64,000 bases of DNA from Euleptes europaea (lineage: Eukaryota; Chordata; Lepidosauria; Squamata; Sphaerodactylidae), in contig NC_079312.1 in assembly GCF_029931775.1 (NCBI RefSeq), positions 8,563,821-8,627,820 of the forward strand. Reading direction: 5' to 3'. Position numbers and translations under genes: made by a program. The notes beneath the pieces were generated by a model. That model searched no databases. It saw only the letters and a program-made list of their open reading frames with translations, and was not told where the DNA came from. This document shows positions 1 through 11,006 of this stretch, one piece after another (position 1 is the stretch's first letter; each line of letters begins with the position of its first letter).

Positions 1-345
1 AACGACCACTTGAAAGCCCGTGGCAGATTATATTAATCTTCCAGATCATTCATTTGCTGACCTGAGAGTTGCAGTCCTTATCCAAAGAAGCTTCAAGGGG
101 AGATTACAATGTAAGATTGATGACTTTAATATTCTTGTTGCACTGCAAATGCTAATTTTCTGCTAATTTTAAATTTTCTAAGCATTTCTATTATGCTGTA
201 ATCTATCTTCTTACAAGGTGCACTGTACCTCTTCATCCTAAATTTTTCTTTGCAGCACCCTTCCCACTTTCTGACTAGGATATAAGGACTCAGAGATCTC
301 CATTCTGACTCGTATATGATGAAATCACTTCAGATCACGTGAAGC
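1..345 (+). mobile_element. Penelope-like element (PLE) 3' region, unit 1
   Basis: The window opens inside a PLE coding end. The first ~165 bp match, nearly base for base, the segments at 35985-36150 and 61450-61615, which encode the C-terminal GIY-YIG-type region (DLRVAVLIQRSF is readable). The rest is the 3' non-coding part. A CR1 fragment interrupts it at about 346, and the PLE tail resumes near 1503. PLE identity comes from the better preserved copy before ZNF3, which also carries a cysteine motif and a YIxQTGQSL-like GIY-YIG core. Confidence 0.75.
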
Positions 346-1502
346 GATGGTATCGCTTTACTCTGCTCTGGTTAGACCTCACCTAGAGTATTGTGTTCAG
401 TTTTGGGCACCACAATTTCAGAAAGATGTAGACAAGCTGGAACGTGTCCAGAGGAGAGCCACAAAGATGGTGAGGGGTCTAGAGACCAAGTCCTGTGAGG
501 AAAGGTTGAAGGAGCTGGGTATGTTTAACCTGAAGAGGAGAAGGCTGAGAGAGCACATAATAACCATCTTCAAGAACTTGATGGGCTGTCATATAGAAGA
601 GGGTGCCGAGTTGTTTTCTGTTGCCCCAGATGTACGGACCAGAACGAATGGGTTGAAATTAAATCAAAAGAGTTTCCATCTAGACATTAGGAAGAAATTT
701 CTAACAGAGCGGTTCCTCAGTGGAACAGGCTTCCTCTTGAGGTGGTAAACTGTCAGACTTCAGTACCTCTATGATTCTTTAATACGGAACTTCACTCCAG
801 ACGTAGCAGCGAGTTGAATGTTTTATTAAGAAAGCAATAGGTTCAGCAGGTCCATACAAACATAAGGCCAGAATACAGATGTGGGGAACACCGGACATAT
901 TTATAGGGGACATACAATAAAATTGATTACATTAGGAACAGAACACAAAAGGACAAGGTGTAGCAGAGCTGTCGTGAACGGATCAGATACAAGGTAACAG
1001 AACAGTGATCGCCGGTGATCTCCCATTAAGAAACCTACTTGTGAAATTGACGCGTAAATGGCTGGGCGATCTCCCGGTGTCTCAGGCATTGTTCCGCAGT
1101 CCCTGTTAACACAGCAACGAATCTCAGGGCGAGTCCCCATAGAAACGCAGATGCTGGGCATGTGATGGCTTAGAAGCGGGGGGGGGGACGGAACTGGTCT
1201 GGACTCCATTTTGTTGTAGTGAGGAGCCATCTTGTTAGAACCGGGGCCTGACTGGATGCCCTCACTGACATAAGCTCTCCTTCCCTAGAGGTTTTTAAGC
1301 AGAGACTGGATGGCCATCTGTCAGCAATGCTGATTCTATGACCTTAGACAGTTCATAAGAGGGAGGGCATCTTGGCCATCCTCTGGACATGGAGCAGGGG
1401 TCATTGGGTGTATCTGTGGGGGGTGGTAGTTGTGAATTTCCTGCATTGTGCAGGGGGTTGGAATAGATGACCCTGGTGGTCCCTTCCAACTCTATGATTC
1501 TA
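346..1502 (+). mobile_element. CR1 LINE 3' fragment, split by a solo LTR
   Basis: The left part encodes the end of CR1 ORF2 ([12 protein letters not shown], then [17 protein letters not shown]). The right part (1271-1502) is CR1 3' UTR ending in the typical tail of repeated ctatgattctatga. The 520 bp between them (751-1270) are a later LTR insertion. The corresponding CR1 before ZNF2 (about 36290-36815) lacks that LTR and has lost about 150 bp at its left end. Confidence 0.88.
751..1270 (-). mobile_element. Solo LTR fossil inside CR1
   Basis: The segment begins tgtcag and ends ctgaca on the + strand, giving the inverted TG...CA ends of an LTR. Read on the minus strand it has a polyadenylation-type signal near its 3' end. 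Flanking pentamers taaac and taagc look like a 5-bp target duplication with one difference. The matching CR1 before ZNF2 is an uninterrupted empty site. It is non-coding and about 520 bp long, an endogenous-retrovirus-type solo LTR. It is younger than the CR1 and younger than the split of units 1 and 2. Confidence 0.8.
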
Positions 1503-1575
1503 TGAAAGGAGCCTTCAGTCTGGAAAGCTTATAGCCAGAAACTCTTGTTGGTTTCTAAGGTGCTACTGGATTTGA
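1503..1575 (+). mobile_element. PLE terminal repeat tail upstream of the ZNF1 exon
   Basis: This short stretch (ggagccttcagtctggaaag and onward to ggtgctactgg) is the 3' end of the PLE terminal repeat. It recurs at 36816-36885 and 61768-61840 in the same position, about 60 bp upstream of the splice acceptor of each zinc-finger exon. The core of a hammerhead-like motif (CTGACGA, then GAAAGC) can be recognised in this repeat family but is decayed here. Confidence 0.7.
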
Positions 1576-1634
1576 AATTAGATATTTGTGGAAACTGTCA
1601 TATCATGACACCAGGTTCCCATTTCTTTCAGCAG

Positions 1635-4441
1635 GAGATGTTTGGGAGTCAGCAAGCAAAGGAAAAGATCACCCCTTGAGGGAGAAAGCTGATATGTATT
1701 CAGACATGAAAGAGAAGGTTGAACATTATGATGCTCTGAGGAAGAAGGAGGAAAAACATTCACGTAAAGGGAGGAATAATTCCAGTCTTTTACAGGGCGA
1801 CCACTCTGTACAGGAAAAAATATACCAAGGAGGCAAGAGGAGTGAGCGCATTGCAAGGACGGGAAATTTTACTGAAAAATCAGCTATTAAAATTCAACAA
1901 AACACCTGTACCAGAAAAAAAGTATATAAATGCCTGGAGTGTGGGGAAAGCTTCCGACTGAGAGGAAAATTTGCCATCCATCAAAGAATTCATACAGGGG
2001 AGAAACCATATAAATGCATGGAGTGCGGGAAGAGCTTCAGAAGGAGTGGACACCTAATTTCCCACCAAAGAATTCACACAGGGGAGAAACCATATAAATG
2101 CATGGAGTGTGGGAAAAGCTTCAGTCGGAATGATACTCTTACTTCCCATCAAAGAACTCACACAAGGGAAGAACCATATAAATGCCTGGAGTGTGGGAAA
2201 AGCTTCAGTAGGAGTGCAGACCTTACTTCCCATCAAATAATTCACAGTGGGGGGAAACCATATACATGCTTGGAGTGTAAGAAAAGCTTTAGGAAGAGTA
2301 GATACCTAACTGTCCATCAAAGGATTCATACAGGGGAGAAACCATATAAATGCCTGGTGTGTGGAAAGAGCTTCAGTGAGCGTCGAAGCCTTACTGTCCA
2401 TCAAAGAATTCACACAGGGGAGAAACCATATTCATGCCTGGAGTGTGGGAAAAGTTTCAGTCGTAATGGCACTCTTAATATCCATCAAAGAATTCACACA
2501 CAAAAACGACATAAATGTCTGGAGTGTGGGAAAAGCTTCAGTAATAATGCAAAACTTTCTTCCCATCAAAGAATTCATACAGGGGAGAAACCTTATAAAT
2601 GCCTGGAGTGTGGGAAAAGCTTCAGTAGGAGTGCAGACCTTACTTCCCATCAAAGAATTCACACAGGGGAGAAACCATATAAATGCATGGAGTGTGGGAA
2701 AAGCTTCAGTCGGAATGAGACTCTTACTTCCCATCAAAGAATTCACACAAGGGAAGAACCATATAAATGCCTGGAGTGTGGGAAAAGCTTCAGCGATAGT
2801 GGATACCTAAAAGTCCATCAAAGAATTCACACAGGGGAGAAACCACATAAATGTCTGGAGTGTGGGAAAAGCTTCAGTAATAATGCAAATCTTTCTTCCC
2901 ATCAAAGGATTCACACAGGGGAGAAACCATACAAATGCCTGGAGTGTGGGAAAAGCTTCAGAAATAATCGCAGACTTACTGTCCATCGAAGAATTCACAC
3001 AGGGGAGAAACCATATCAATGCCTGGAGTGTGGGAAAAGCTTCCGTTGGAATGACAGTCTTACTTCCCATCATATCATTCACACAGGGGAGAAACCCTAT
3101 AAGTGCCTGGAGTGTGGGAAAAGTTTCAGTCGTAATGGCACTCTTACTATCCATCAAAGAATTCACACAAGGGAAGAACCATTTAAATGCCTGGAGTGTG
3201 GGAAAAGCTTCAGTAGTAATGCAACACTTTCTTCCCATCAAAGGATTCACACAGGGGAGAAACCATATCAATGCCTGGAGTGTGGGGAAAGCTTCCGTTG
3301 GAATGACAGTCTTACTTCCCATCAAATCATTCACACAGGGGAGAAACCGTATAAGTGCCTGGAGTGTGGGAAAAGTTTCAGTCGTAATGGCACTCTTACT
3401 ATCCATCAAAGAATTCACACAAGGGAAGAACCATTTAAATGCCTGGAGTGTGGGAAAAGCTTCTGTACTAATGCAACACTTTCTTCCCATCAAAGGATTC
3501 ACACAGGGGAAAAACCATATCAATGCCTGGAGTGTGGGAAAAGCTTCCGTTGGAATGACAGTCTTACTTCCCATCAAATCATTCACACAGGGGAGAAACC
3601 GTATAAGTGCCTGGAGTGTGAGAAATGTTTCAGTCGTAATGGCACTCTTACTATCCATCAAAGAATTCACACAAGGGAAGAACCATATAAATGCCTGGAG
3701 TGTGGGAAAAGCTTCAGTAGTAATGCAAAACTTTCTTCCCATCAAAGGATTCACACAGGGGAGAAACCATATCAATACCTGGAGTGTGGGAAAAGCTTCC
3801 GTTGGAATGGCACTCTTACTATCCATCAAAGAATTCACACAGAGAAACCACATACATGTCTGGAGTGTGGGAAAAGCTTCAGTAGTAATGCAACACTTTC
3901 TTTCCATCAAAGGATTCACACAGGGGAGAAATCATATAAGTGCCTGGAGTGTGGGAAAAGCTTCAGTCGGAATGACACTCTTACTTACCATCAAAGAATG
4001 CATACAGGGGAAAAACCATATAAATGCCTGGAGTGTGGGAAAAGCTTCAGAAATAATGCAAGACTTTCTTCCCATCAAACGATCCATACAGGAGAGAAAC
4101 CGTATAAATGTCTGGAGTGTGGGAAAAACTTCAGGCGGAGAGATAGTCTTACTTCCCATCAAAGAATTCACATGGAGGAGAAACCATATAAATGCCTGGA
4201 GTGTGGGAAAAGGTTCAGTTCGAATAATGGTCTTACTTACCATCAAAGAGTTCATACAGGGGAGAAACCATATACCTGCCTGGAGTGTGGGAAAAGCTTA
4301 AGTAGTAATGTAAAACTTTCTTCCCATCAAAGGATTCACACAGGAGAGAAACCATATAAATGCCTGGAGTGTGGGAAAAGCTTCCGTGACAGTGGACAAC
4401 TTAGTACCCATCAAAAAATTCACACAGGAGGAACCATATAA
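1635..4441 (+). CDS. ZNF1: C2H2 zinc-finger array, terminal exon of a KRAB-ZNF gene (30 fingers)
   Basis: This is the last coding exon of a KRAB zinc-finger protein, expected to be a nuclear DNA-binding repressor. A pyrimidine-rich acceptor ending in cagcag precedes it. Starting at 1635 gives phase 1, the phase in which the KRAB-B exons in this window end. No in-frame ATG opens the exon, so it depends on upstream exons outside the window. About 99 linker residues ([12 protein letters not shown]...) precede 30 tandem fingers (1931-4430) of CxxC-x12-HxxxH form with TGEKP linkers. Finger 23 has Tyr for its first Cys. Fingers 14-16, 17-19 and 20-22 are three copies of one three-finger, 252-bp block. 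The protein ends HTGGTI, as does ZNF3. The family is certain; orthology to a named gene cannot be assigned. Confidence 0.95.
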
Positions 4442-5261
4442 ATGTCGAGTGTCGGAAAAGCTTCCGTCTCCATAATTAGCTTACTTACCGTCATACGATT
4501 TGCATAGGGGTGAAGTCATATGAATGTCAGTAGTGTGAGGAAAGCTTATTTTCACACCCAGTGGGTAAAGCAAATGAATGATCTTACTTACAGCTAGTAC
4601 CCTGGTGACACCCACCAGTCACAGAGTGGTTTCTGAGGGACGGAGTCTACTGAGGGACAGAAAGGGTACATCCAGTCCCCACCCACCGGTGCCGTCACAG
4701 CCCTTGACCCCCTCTCCCATTGGGAGGAAAAACCGAGCAACTGTGTAACCATAATAGGACTGTGATGTTAGCAACACTCCAGGATACCCCACAGATGAGT
4801 CACAGAGGATTGTCACTGTCTACATGGAGCTTTGGATTCCCTGAGAATTACATCTGATCTCCAGACCACACAGACCCGTCCGCCTGGAACAAATAGCAGT
4901 TTCAGAGAGAAGACCCTAGGGTTTCACATCTCCACTGATCTCCATTTCCTTCCCACACAGAGCCCACTCCAAGCTCAATTCCAAGATTTCTCAGAATTTC
5001 CGGAGTCAGAACTGGCAAGCCTGGATGAGTGTTTCAGTCATGGATCATCAGGCAGTGGTATGGCATGTACTGGGGGGAACAGATGACAACACCCTCAACT
5101 GAGTCCTAAACACACCTCCCCCCCCCCCATACTCCTTTAGGGAAGGGTGCCCATGTGTCAAAAAGGCACATAAAGCTGAACCGCTTGGGAGGGCAGGGAT
5201 GGTAGCTCAAAGAAATACCACACCTGTTCTAGCAATCCACCTTTGAAATTCACAGTTCATA
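4442..5261 (+). other. 3' flank/UTR of ZNF1 with a fossil finger
   Basis: After the stop, a further finger-like stretch can still be seen (gtgtcggaaaagcttccg) but is out of frame and degenerate. The remaining ~700 bp align with 40245-41046 behind ZNF2, including the segment with the 'actgatctcc' and 'cagtggt' blocks, so this is duplicated unit sequence, probably 3' UTR. No convincing AATAAA signal was seen close to the stop. Confidence 0.6.
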
Positions 5262-5726
5262 GATCTGTGCTGCTTAAAGGTACTAAAATTATACACACAA
5301 TTTTCTTCAGTAAAGCGAAACAAATTTCCGGCCAAGATAATTATGCTTTCCCCCCTTAGACTATTCATAGATCCATGGTAAAAGTAAACGAGATACTCTA
5401 AAATCTTTCATTTTCCTGTCAAAAAGGCCGTTTTTTTGTAGAAAAATATGACCCTTAGAATGGGGAAACATCTATTAATTCTTTAAGCATGTTTTAATAT
5501 AGTGCATTGCCAGGAGGCAGTGGTTTTTTGTTTAAAATGAGTATGGAAACAGTGAACACACTAAAGTAGTTATGTCCTGACCTGGATGCCCTAGGCTGGC
5601 TGAGTCTTGTCAGATCTTGGAAGCCAAGCAATGTCAGCCCTGGTTAGTATTTGGATGGGAGACCACTCAGGAAGTCTAGAATTGCTTTGCAGAGCCACTC
5701 AATGGCAAACTGCCTCTGGATGTCTC
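5262..5726 (+). repeat. Direct repeat, left copy (465 bp)
   Basis: This block, starting agatctgtgctgcttaaagg, is repeated at 11007-11488 with few differences. The left copy ends abruptly inside a 5S-derived SINE (5578-5726), while the right copy carries the whole SINE. Its first ~180 bp also occur singly behind ZNF2 at 41047-41228, so the block is original unit sequence and not an element terminus. Confidence 0.85.
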
Positions 5727-5737
5727 AATGGTCGTAA

Positions 5738-6948
5738 TGTTGTCATAGTCTCTGACATGTTACAGCACATAAATTTGTTGTACATGTGCAGAATTATTCA
5801 TTATAACATTATAAAACTAACACTACATATACAGACAGTTATGTAACTGAAGGTTTAGTTATTTTCAAACTAAAGGAAGAACAAAAGCCTCTGGCTTCAT
5901 TTAGCTGGTTTCTAAAATACTCCTGCCATCTGTCAGGAGGATTCTTTCTTTACACTTTTAAGGTCTTTCAGTGCAGAACTTTCTACCCCTTTCCTTACAG
6001 TAGAGGGATTTTACCCTTTTCAAGGATGCCCTTCAAAATAATCTCTTAGGTGGAGACCACCACTACTTTAATAGCTGTCTTCATATCTTATCAGTTATAG
6101 ATTGTCTTTCTCCCCCCACAAGGCTATGAGGGATGCTCTTCCCTCACAAGGCTATAGGGGATATTTTCACCCTACAAGGTTACAAGACATGATTTTTACA
6201 CTCCAAACTACAAGGCTAGCCAAGGCTAACTAATGCAAAGTAAGCATATAATTGTGTTTTAAGATTTAAATGTGTTAACATTATACTGTTGATTTACAAA
6301 TGAATGTATTAAATGTGTCTTGTGCTAATAAGGAAAATGGTGTTAAATTTGAGTAATATAGAGTTATTACAAAGCTCAAAAATAATATAGTTAAGTAAAA
6401 TGGCAAAGAGGATATGGATGTCCAAATATGGTCATATAAGTGGAGCAACTTAGCGCACTAAGTGGAGCTACTTAGCACACTAAGGGATGCAACTTAGTAT
6501 ATGCCTGCTACAGGGTTATAGCACCCTTCTAGATAATAGATGTGCAGTTCTTTTCTACCTCCTTTTCAAGGAGTTTGAAACAGTATATATACAGGCACAG
6601 TAAGACTAGATTTTCAGGGCTCAATCAGAGTCTCTCAGAAGATACTGGTATGTATGGTTTTGACATTATTCTAGATATTGTGAATTAGATACTTTAAACT
6701 GAATCAGATTTATCTGACTATTATTTTTTGAAGTTGGATTTTAAAGCTGAATAGTATGTAATGCTTGCTTTTACTGCATACATTGTAACTGACTACATTG
6801 TCACTGCATACATTGTAACAGAGTGTTAAGACTTTGTAATTTGCATTTACACATTTTTACTAGAAGTATATCAATAAAAAGACTTGCTTTTTATAAAGTA
6901 GGTAAAGTCGTTGAGTCCTGCTTCGGTGGCTGGCTGAATAAGATAACA
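5738..6948 (+). mobile_element. LTR fossil (~1.2 kb) of an LTR retrotransposon
   Basis: The segment runs from tgttgtcatag to gataaca. It holds a TATA-like stretch near 6580 (cagtatatatacagg) and aataaaaag near 6875, as expected of an LTR in + orientation. A related copy lies inverted at about 59887-60875. Homology between the two continues about 30 bp past the LTR end, so a little leader is kept here. The internal region of the element is absent. Whether the family is Ty3-like or retroviral cannot be decided without coding sequence. Confidence 0.65.
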
Positions 6949-6974
6949 TATCACTTCTTAGGAAGTGGTCCTTT

Positions 6975-9900
6975 CTAAGAGCCCAGCCACTTCAACAGCA
7001 CGACCCGCTTCAATGTAACCATCTCTTGCGATGAAATCCACAATGGTGTCTTTGGTTCTAAAAGATGTTTATATTTTTGCCAGGTTTTAAATAAAGAAGA
7101 TTTTACCATACGTTGTTGAAATGATGTATGTGTCTTAATTTTATCATACCACAAATATCTGTGCCAACCACTTCTATTGTCAAAACCTTTTAAATCCAGT
7201 AGTCGTGTATTGGTCAGTTCCATCCAGTCTTTTAGCCATACTAAAGCAGATGCTTCAGCATACAGTTTAAAGTTAGGAAGTGCAAAGCCACCCCTTTCTT
7301 TCGAATCCACCAAATACTTGTAAGCAATTCTTGGTTTTTTTCCTTGCCAGATGAAATTCAATAAATCTTTTCTCCAAAGGTTAAAATATTTTGCTAGAGA
7401 GATTACAGGTAGATTTTGGAATGAAAACAATAATCTCGGTAATATGTTCATTTGAGTTGTCGAGATACGTCCCAAAAAGGAAAGGTTTTTGTTCATCCAG
7501 TTTGACATATCTTTTTTAATTGCTTCCCATAATTTAAAATAATTATTATTAACCAAATCTTTATTCTTAGTAGAAATCCAAATCCCCAGGTACTTTACTT
7601 TATTAGTCTTCTCCCATCCTGTAATAGTTGTAGAATCATTCTGCTCTGCTCCAGAAAGATTTTTGAATATTATTTGTGTTTTGTCTTGATTAATTTTAAA
7701 ACCTGAAACATGGCCAAATGAATTCAATATTTCCAACAGTCTATTTGCCGATTGATTCGGATAGTTCAAGATTAATAAGAGATCATCTGCAAATGCCCTA
7801 ATTTTAAATTCATGTTTGTTTATCTTTAGGCCATGAATAGCTTCTGTTTCTCATATCTTACAACACAAGGTTTCCAAGACCAAAATAAAAAGTAAAGGGG
7901 AAAGCGGACATCCTTGTCTTGTCCCTTTTTGTATTTTACAAATGTCCGATATTGATTCATTTACCAGTATTTTTGCTTGTTGTTTAGTATAAATAGCTGT
8001 GATGTCTCTTCGAAATCTTTCACCAAAGTTCATTTTCTCTAGAACTTTCTTCATAAAGTCCCAGGAAACCATATCGAAAGCTTTTTCAGCATCCAGGAAA
8101 ATAAAAGCTGCTTTATGTTGAATGTTATGTTCATAGTATTCCAATGCATCCAAAAGAATTCTAAGATTGTCTTTAATTTGTCTTCCTGGAACAAAGCCTG
8201 CTTGATCTTCATGAATTAAGTCTTTAATTAATTTTTTAACTCTATTCGACAATACAGAGGCATAGATTTTGTAATCCACATTCAATAGTGAAATAGGCCT
8301 ATAATTAGCTACTTTTTCAGGGTCTCTTCCAGTTTTATGAATCAAGGAGATAAAAGCATGTGACCATGTCTCAGGTAACAAACCTGTATCCAATATAGTA
8401 TTGCAGACCATTAAAAAGGGGTTCAGAAAATTTGATTTAAATGTCCGATAAAAGAGAGCTGTTATTTCATCGGGCCCAGGAGTTTTGTCTATTTTTTGTT
8501 CAATGATTGCTTCTTCTAGTTCTTCCAAAGAAATTGGTGCATCAATAGTCTTTTGTTGGGCTGATGACAATTTTTTGATATTTATAGAATTTAATTTTTT
8601 TTTCATCTTCTTATCTGAAATATTGTCTTTTTGATATAACCGAGGGTAATAAGATGTAAATTCTTTTTGTATATCTCTTGTTGTATAAACCGGTCCTTTT
8701 GTAGTTTGTATTTTGGCTATAATTTTTTTTTTTTGAACCGAGTCTCTTAAATGAGTAGCCAAAAATTTACCAGGTCGATTTGCATGTTTGAAATACCTTT
8801 GCTTCGCAAATTTCACATTTTTATTCATCTCTTCTGTAACTACCAGGTTTAATTGATGTTTAAGAGCATTTATCTTCAACAGAATAGTATTTCTTTCATC
8901 CTCCTGAGATTCCATAGTTACGTGCTGATCTAGGTTTTGTAAATCCCACAGGATATTATTTGTCAGCTGTAATTGCCTTCCATGCTGTATTTTTTTTAAT
9001 CATAAAGCCTCTAATTACTGCTTTAAAGGCATCCCAAACTGTATTTAAGGTGGTTTCTCCATTCATGTTGATTTCAAAAAAATCTTTAATAAGGGTACAT
9101 AGTTCAGTCTTTATTTTCTCATCTCTCAAGAGTCTTGTCATTTAGTCTCCATCTAAATGCTTCTCTGTTATTCCATTCAAATGAGACTGGATTATGGTCT
9201 GAGAATGTTCTTGGTACAATATGCACTTTACGTAACTGTGTGAAAATTGATTTACTTGCCCAAATGATGTCTATTCTGGAGTGTGAATCATGTCTTGCTG
9301 AATAGAAGGTATATTCTTTAGCTGTTGTGTTCATTGTCCTCCAAATGTCTTGCAATGCAAATTCCTCCATCATTTGAAAAAAAGTTTTCGGAAGGCATCC
9401 TTCTTTGTCATTTATAGCTTTAGTCTTCTTATCCAAAACAGAAGAGGTAACTCCATTGAAATCTCCCATCAGCAGGATTTGTTCATCAGCATATTGAAGC
9501 AAAATGTCATGTAGTTGGTTCTTGTAGGTTATCCCGGCTGTGTATCCATGGTCTTGGTATTTTCTTTCCTGATGTTTCGCCAGCAGCTGTTGGAGGCATC
9601 TTCAGAGGAGTAACACTGAAGGACAGTGTCTCGCTGAAACACAGACACTGTCCTTCAGTGTTACTCCTCTGAAGATGCCTGCCACAGCTGCTGGCGAAAC
9701 GTCAGGAAAGAAAATACCAAGACCACGGTTACACAGCCCGGATAACCTACAAGAACCAATGAACTCTGTTCGTGAAAGCCTTCAACAATATTTTGTCATG
9801 TAGTTGTTTATAGAATTTAGCTTTCCCTTCATTTGGTACATAGATCCCAACTACTAATTTTTTTGACCTAATATTTTTGTTCTAATTATCAATTTTCTGC

Positions 9901-10159
9901 CTTCTTCATCCTTATAGATAAGTTCAGGGTTTAAATTGTGTTGTACATAAAAAGCTACCCCTTTAGTCTTTGTTTTAGAGGAGGAGATAAACACTTGTCC
10001 TAATGTCTTCCTTTCCAAGTACTTTCTATCCTTTTTCGAGATATGAGTTTCTTGCAGGCAAATTAAAGAGTATTTTTGTTTTTGTAAGAACTTAAAAATC
10101 CTTCCTCTTTTAACTTTTTCATTCAGTCCATTTAAATTCCATGAAATTACTTTAGCCAT
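6975..10159 (-). pseudogene. L1 ORF2 (endonuclease and reverse transcriptase), broken
   Basis: Starting at 10159 is MAKVISWNLNGLNEKVKRGR, the N-terminus of an APE-type endonuclease. It continues with LICLQETH, then after the inserted element at 9516-9789 with LLMGDFNGV and, at its end, FSDHNPVSFEW. The reverse transcriptase (8915-7851) shows NYRPISLLNVDYKI, DQAGFVPGRQ, FLDAEKAFD and GTRQGCPLSPLLF. The catalytic FADD follows near 7790. A TGA interrupts the frame at 7851-7853 where RQ/KE-type residues are expected, most simply a CGA to TGA change. The post-RT region runs to 6975 and is cut there. ORF2 is recent enough for long frames to survive but cannot be functional. Confidence 0.88.
9516..9789. 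mobile_element. Palindromic PLE terminal-repeat element inserted in L1
   Basis: Two inverted copies of one ~110-bp sequence (tggttcttgtaggttatc ... and its complement) meet head to head near 9630. A 27-31 nt tail ending caacaat follows on the right. The 11-bp target duplication tgtcatgtagt lies at 9505-9515 and 9794-9804, splitting the L1 endonuclease between LHD and ILLQYADE. Each arm carries a hammerhead-like core; in the right arm it is CTGAAGA at 9669-9675 and GAAACGTC at 9696-9703. Confidence 0.75.
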
Positions 10160-10186
10160 GGTGATTGATTTATATAGAAATGAATT

Positions 10187-11006
10187 TTAAGACGATGATC
10201 CACCAACTGCTCCTTTCAAAGATTCTTCTTCTTCTTTCTGTTCCTGCTCTTCCGGAATGAGGCCCATTCTTTTTTTATATCTTCTCAGAAATTTTCCAAC
10301 ATCTTCCAGTGAAGTGACGGTAAATCTGACCTCTTTGTAAGTGAAAGTAAGTCCTTCTGGCAATATCCAGTGATATTTTATTCCATTCTTCCTCAGCGTC
10401 ATGGTGAAATCCTTGTATATGTTTCTCTTTGTCATTAAATGTCGAGGGATGTCTTTGAGGATTATTAACGGGGTCCCTTCCACAGACAAAGGATTCTCAT
10501 AATGAACTTGCATAATAGCATCCTTCATCCTAATGTCATAGAAAGAGATGATATCTCTAGCCTTCGATTTCTTCAATCTGGACGGTAGAGGGATCCTGTA
10601 TATTCTGTTTATTGCATGATTTAATTCTTGTTCATCTATTTGGGTTAGGTCAGCCAATGTTTTTATAATGGTCTCTCTAGTATCACCTGATTCTTCAGGC
10701 AGGTTGCGTAGACGGATGTTGGCCTCTCTCACTTTCATATCCATAATGACCAGTTGGTCCTTTACTGTCTCTTCTTGGGAATGCATTGCATCAAATTGTT
10801 GGTCATGGTTATCCATTCTTTTCTTAGCCTCTTTCTGTTCTTCAATCACCTTCTTGACTGAAGAGTCCATTGTCTTCATATCTGTTTGCATTGTCGTACC
10901 TTGGGCTTTCATATCTTTGATCTCATCTGTTACAGTCTCCAGTTTTTGGTTAATAGATTGACTTAAAGTGTTCAACATAACAGTTAATTGATTCATTTGT
11001 TGACTC
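10187..11006 (-). pseudogene. L1 ORF1 (RNA-binding chaperone)
   Basis: The L1 ORF1 protein binds element RNA as a trimer. This frame begins at or a few residues after the usual start (MNQLTVMLNTLSQSINQKLE). A heptad-rich coiled-coil segment follows, then an RRM-like region around IRLRNLPEESGDTRE and a C-terminal domain with the typical DIPRHLMTKR-like stretch. It ends in a Glu-rich tail (EEQEQKEEEESLKG). The N-terminal residues upstream of MNQL in this frame come from the adjoining direct repeat and are not L1. The same ORF1 family is present at 55468-56028. The frame is open throughout this segment. Confidence 0.88.

Larger units (their letters stand above)
6975..11006 (-). mobile_element. 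L1-clade LINE, body only (ORF1 plus most of ORF2)
   Basis: The segment reads on the minus strand from the beginning of ORF1 (~11006) through endonuclease and reverse transcriptase to about residue 260 of the post-RT region at 6975. Both ends are cut. The 5' UTR is missing at the right, where it joins a host direct repeat. The ORF2 C-terminus and 3' tail are missing at the left, where it joins an LTR leader. Loss of the 3' end is unusual for an L1 insertion and points to later rearrangement. A palindromic PLE-like element sits inside the endonuclease (9516-9789). Confidence 0.9.

Noticed and set aside
1586-1634. Extension of the ZNF1 exon upstream to TTG at 1586 (and equivalents at 36894 and 61849)
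   Set aside because: There is no ATG, and a polypyrimidine tract with cagcag acceptor lies between. The stretch is intron.
2807-3919. A 370-codon open frame antisense to the ZNF1 fingers, with similar ones antisense to ZNF2 and ZNF3 and in a second + frame
   Set aside because: They are shadows of the 84-bp finger repeat: a stop-free pattern repeats with each finger. No start, splice or domain evidence supports them.
1931-4430. Regular 84-bp repeats as a possible CRISPR or satellite array
   Set aside because: They are in-frame C2H2 fingers with conserved Cys and His codons in vertebrate DNA.
5590-5700. 5S rRNA-like gene
   Set aside because: Only the internal promoter region resembles 5S; the rest is SINE body, and the copies are truncated or diverged.
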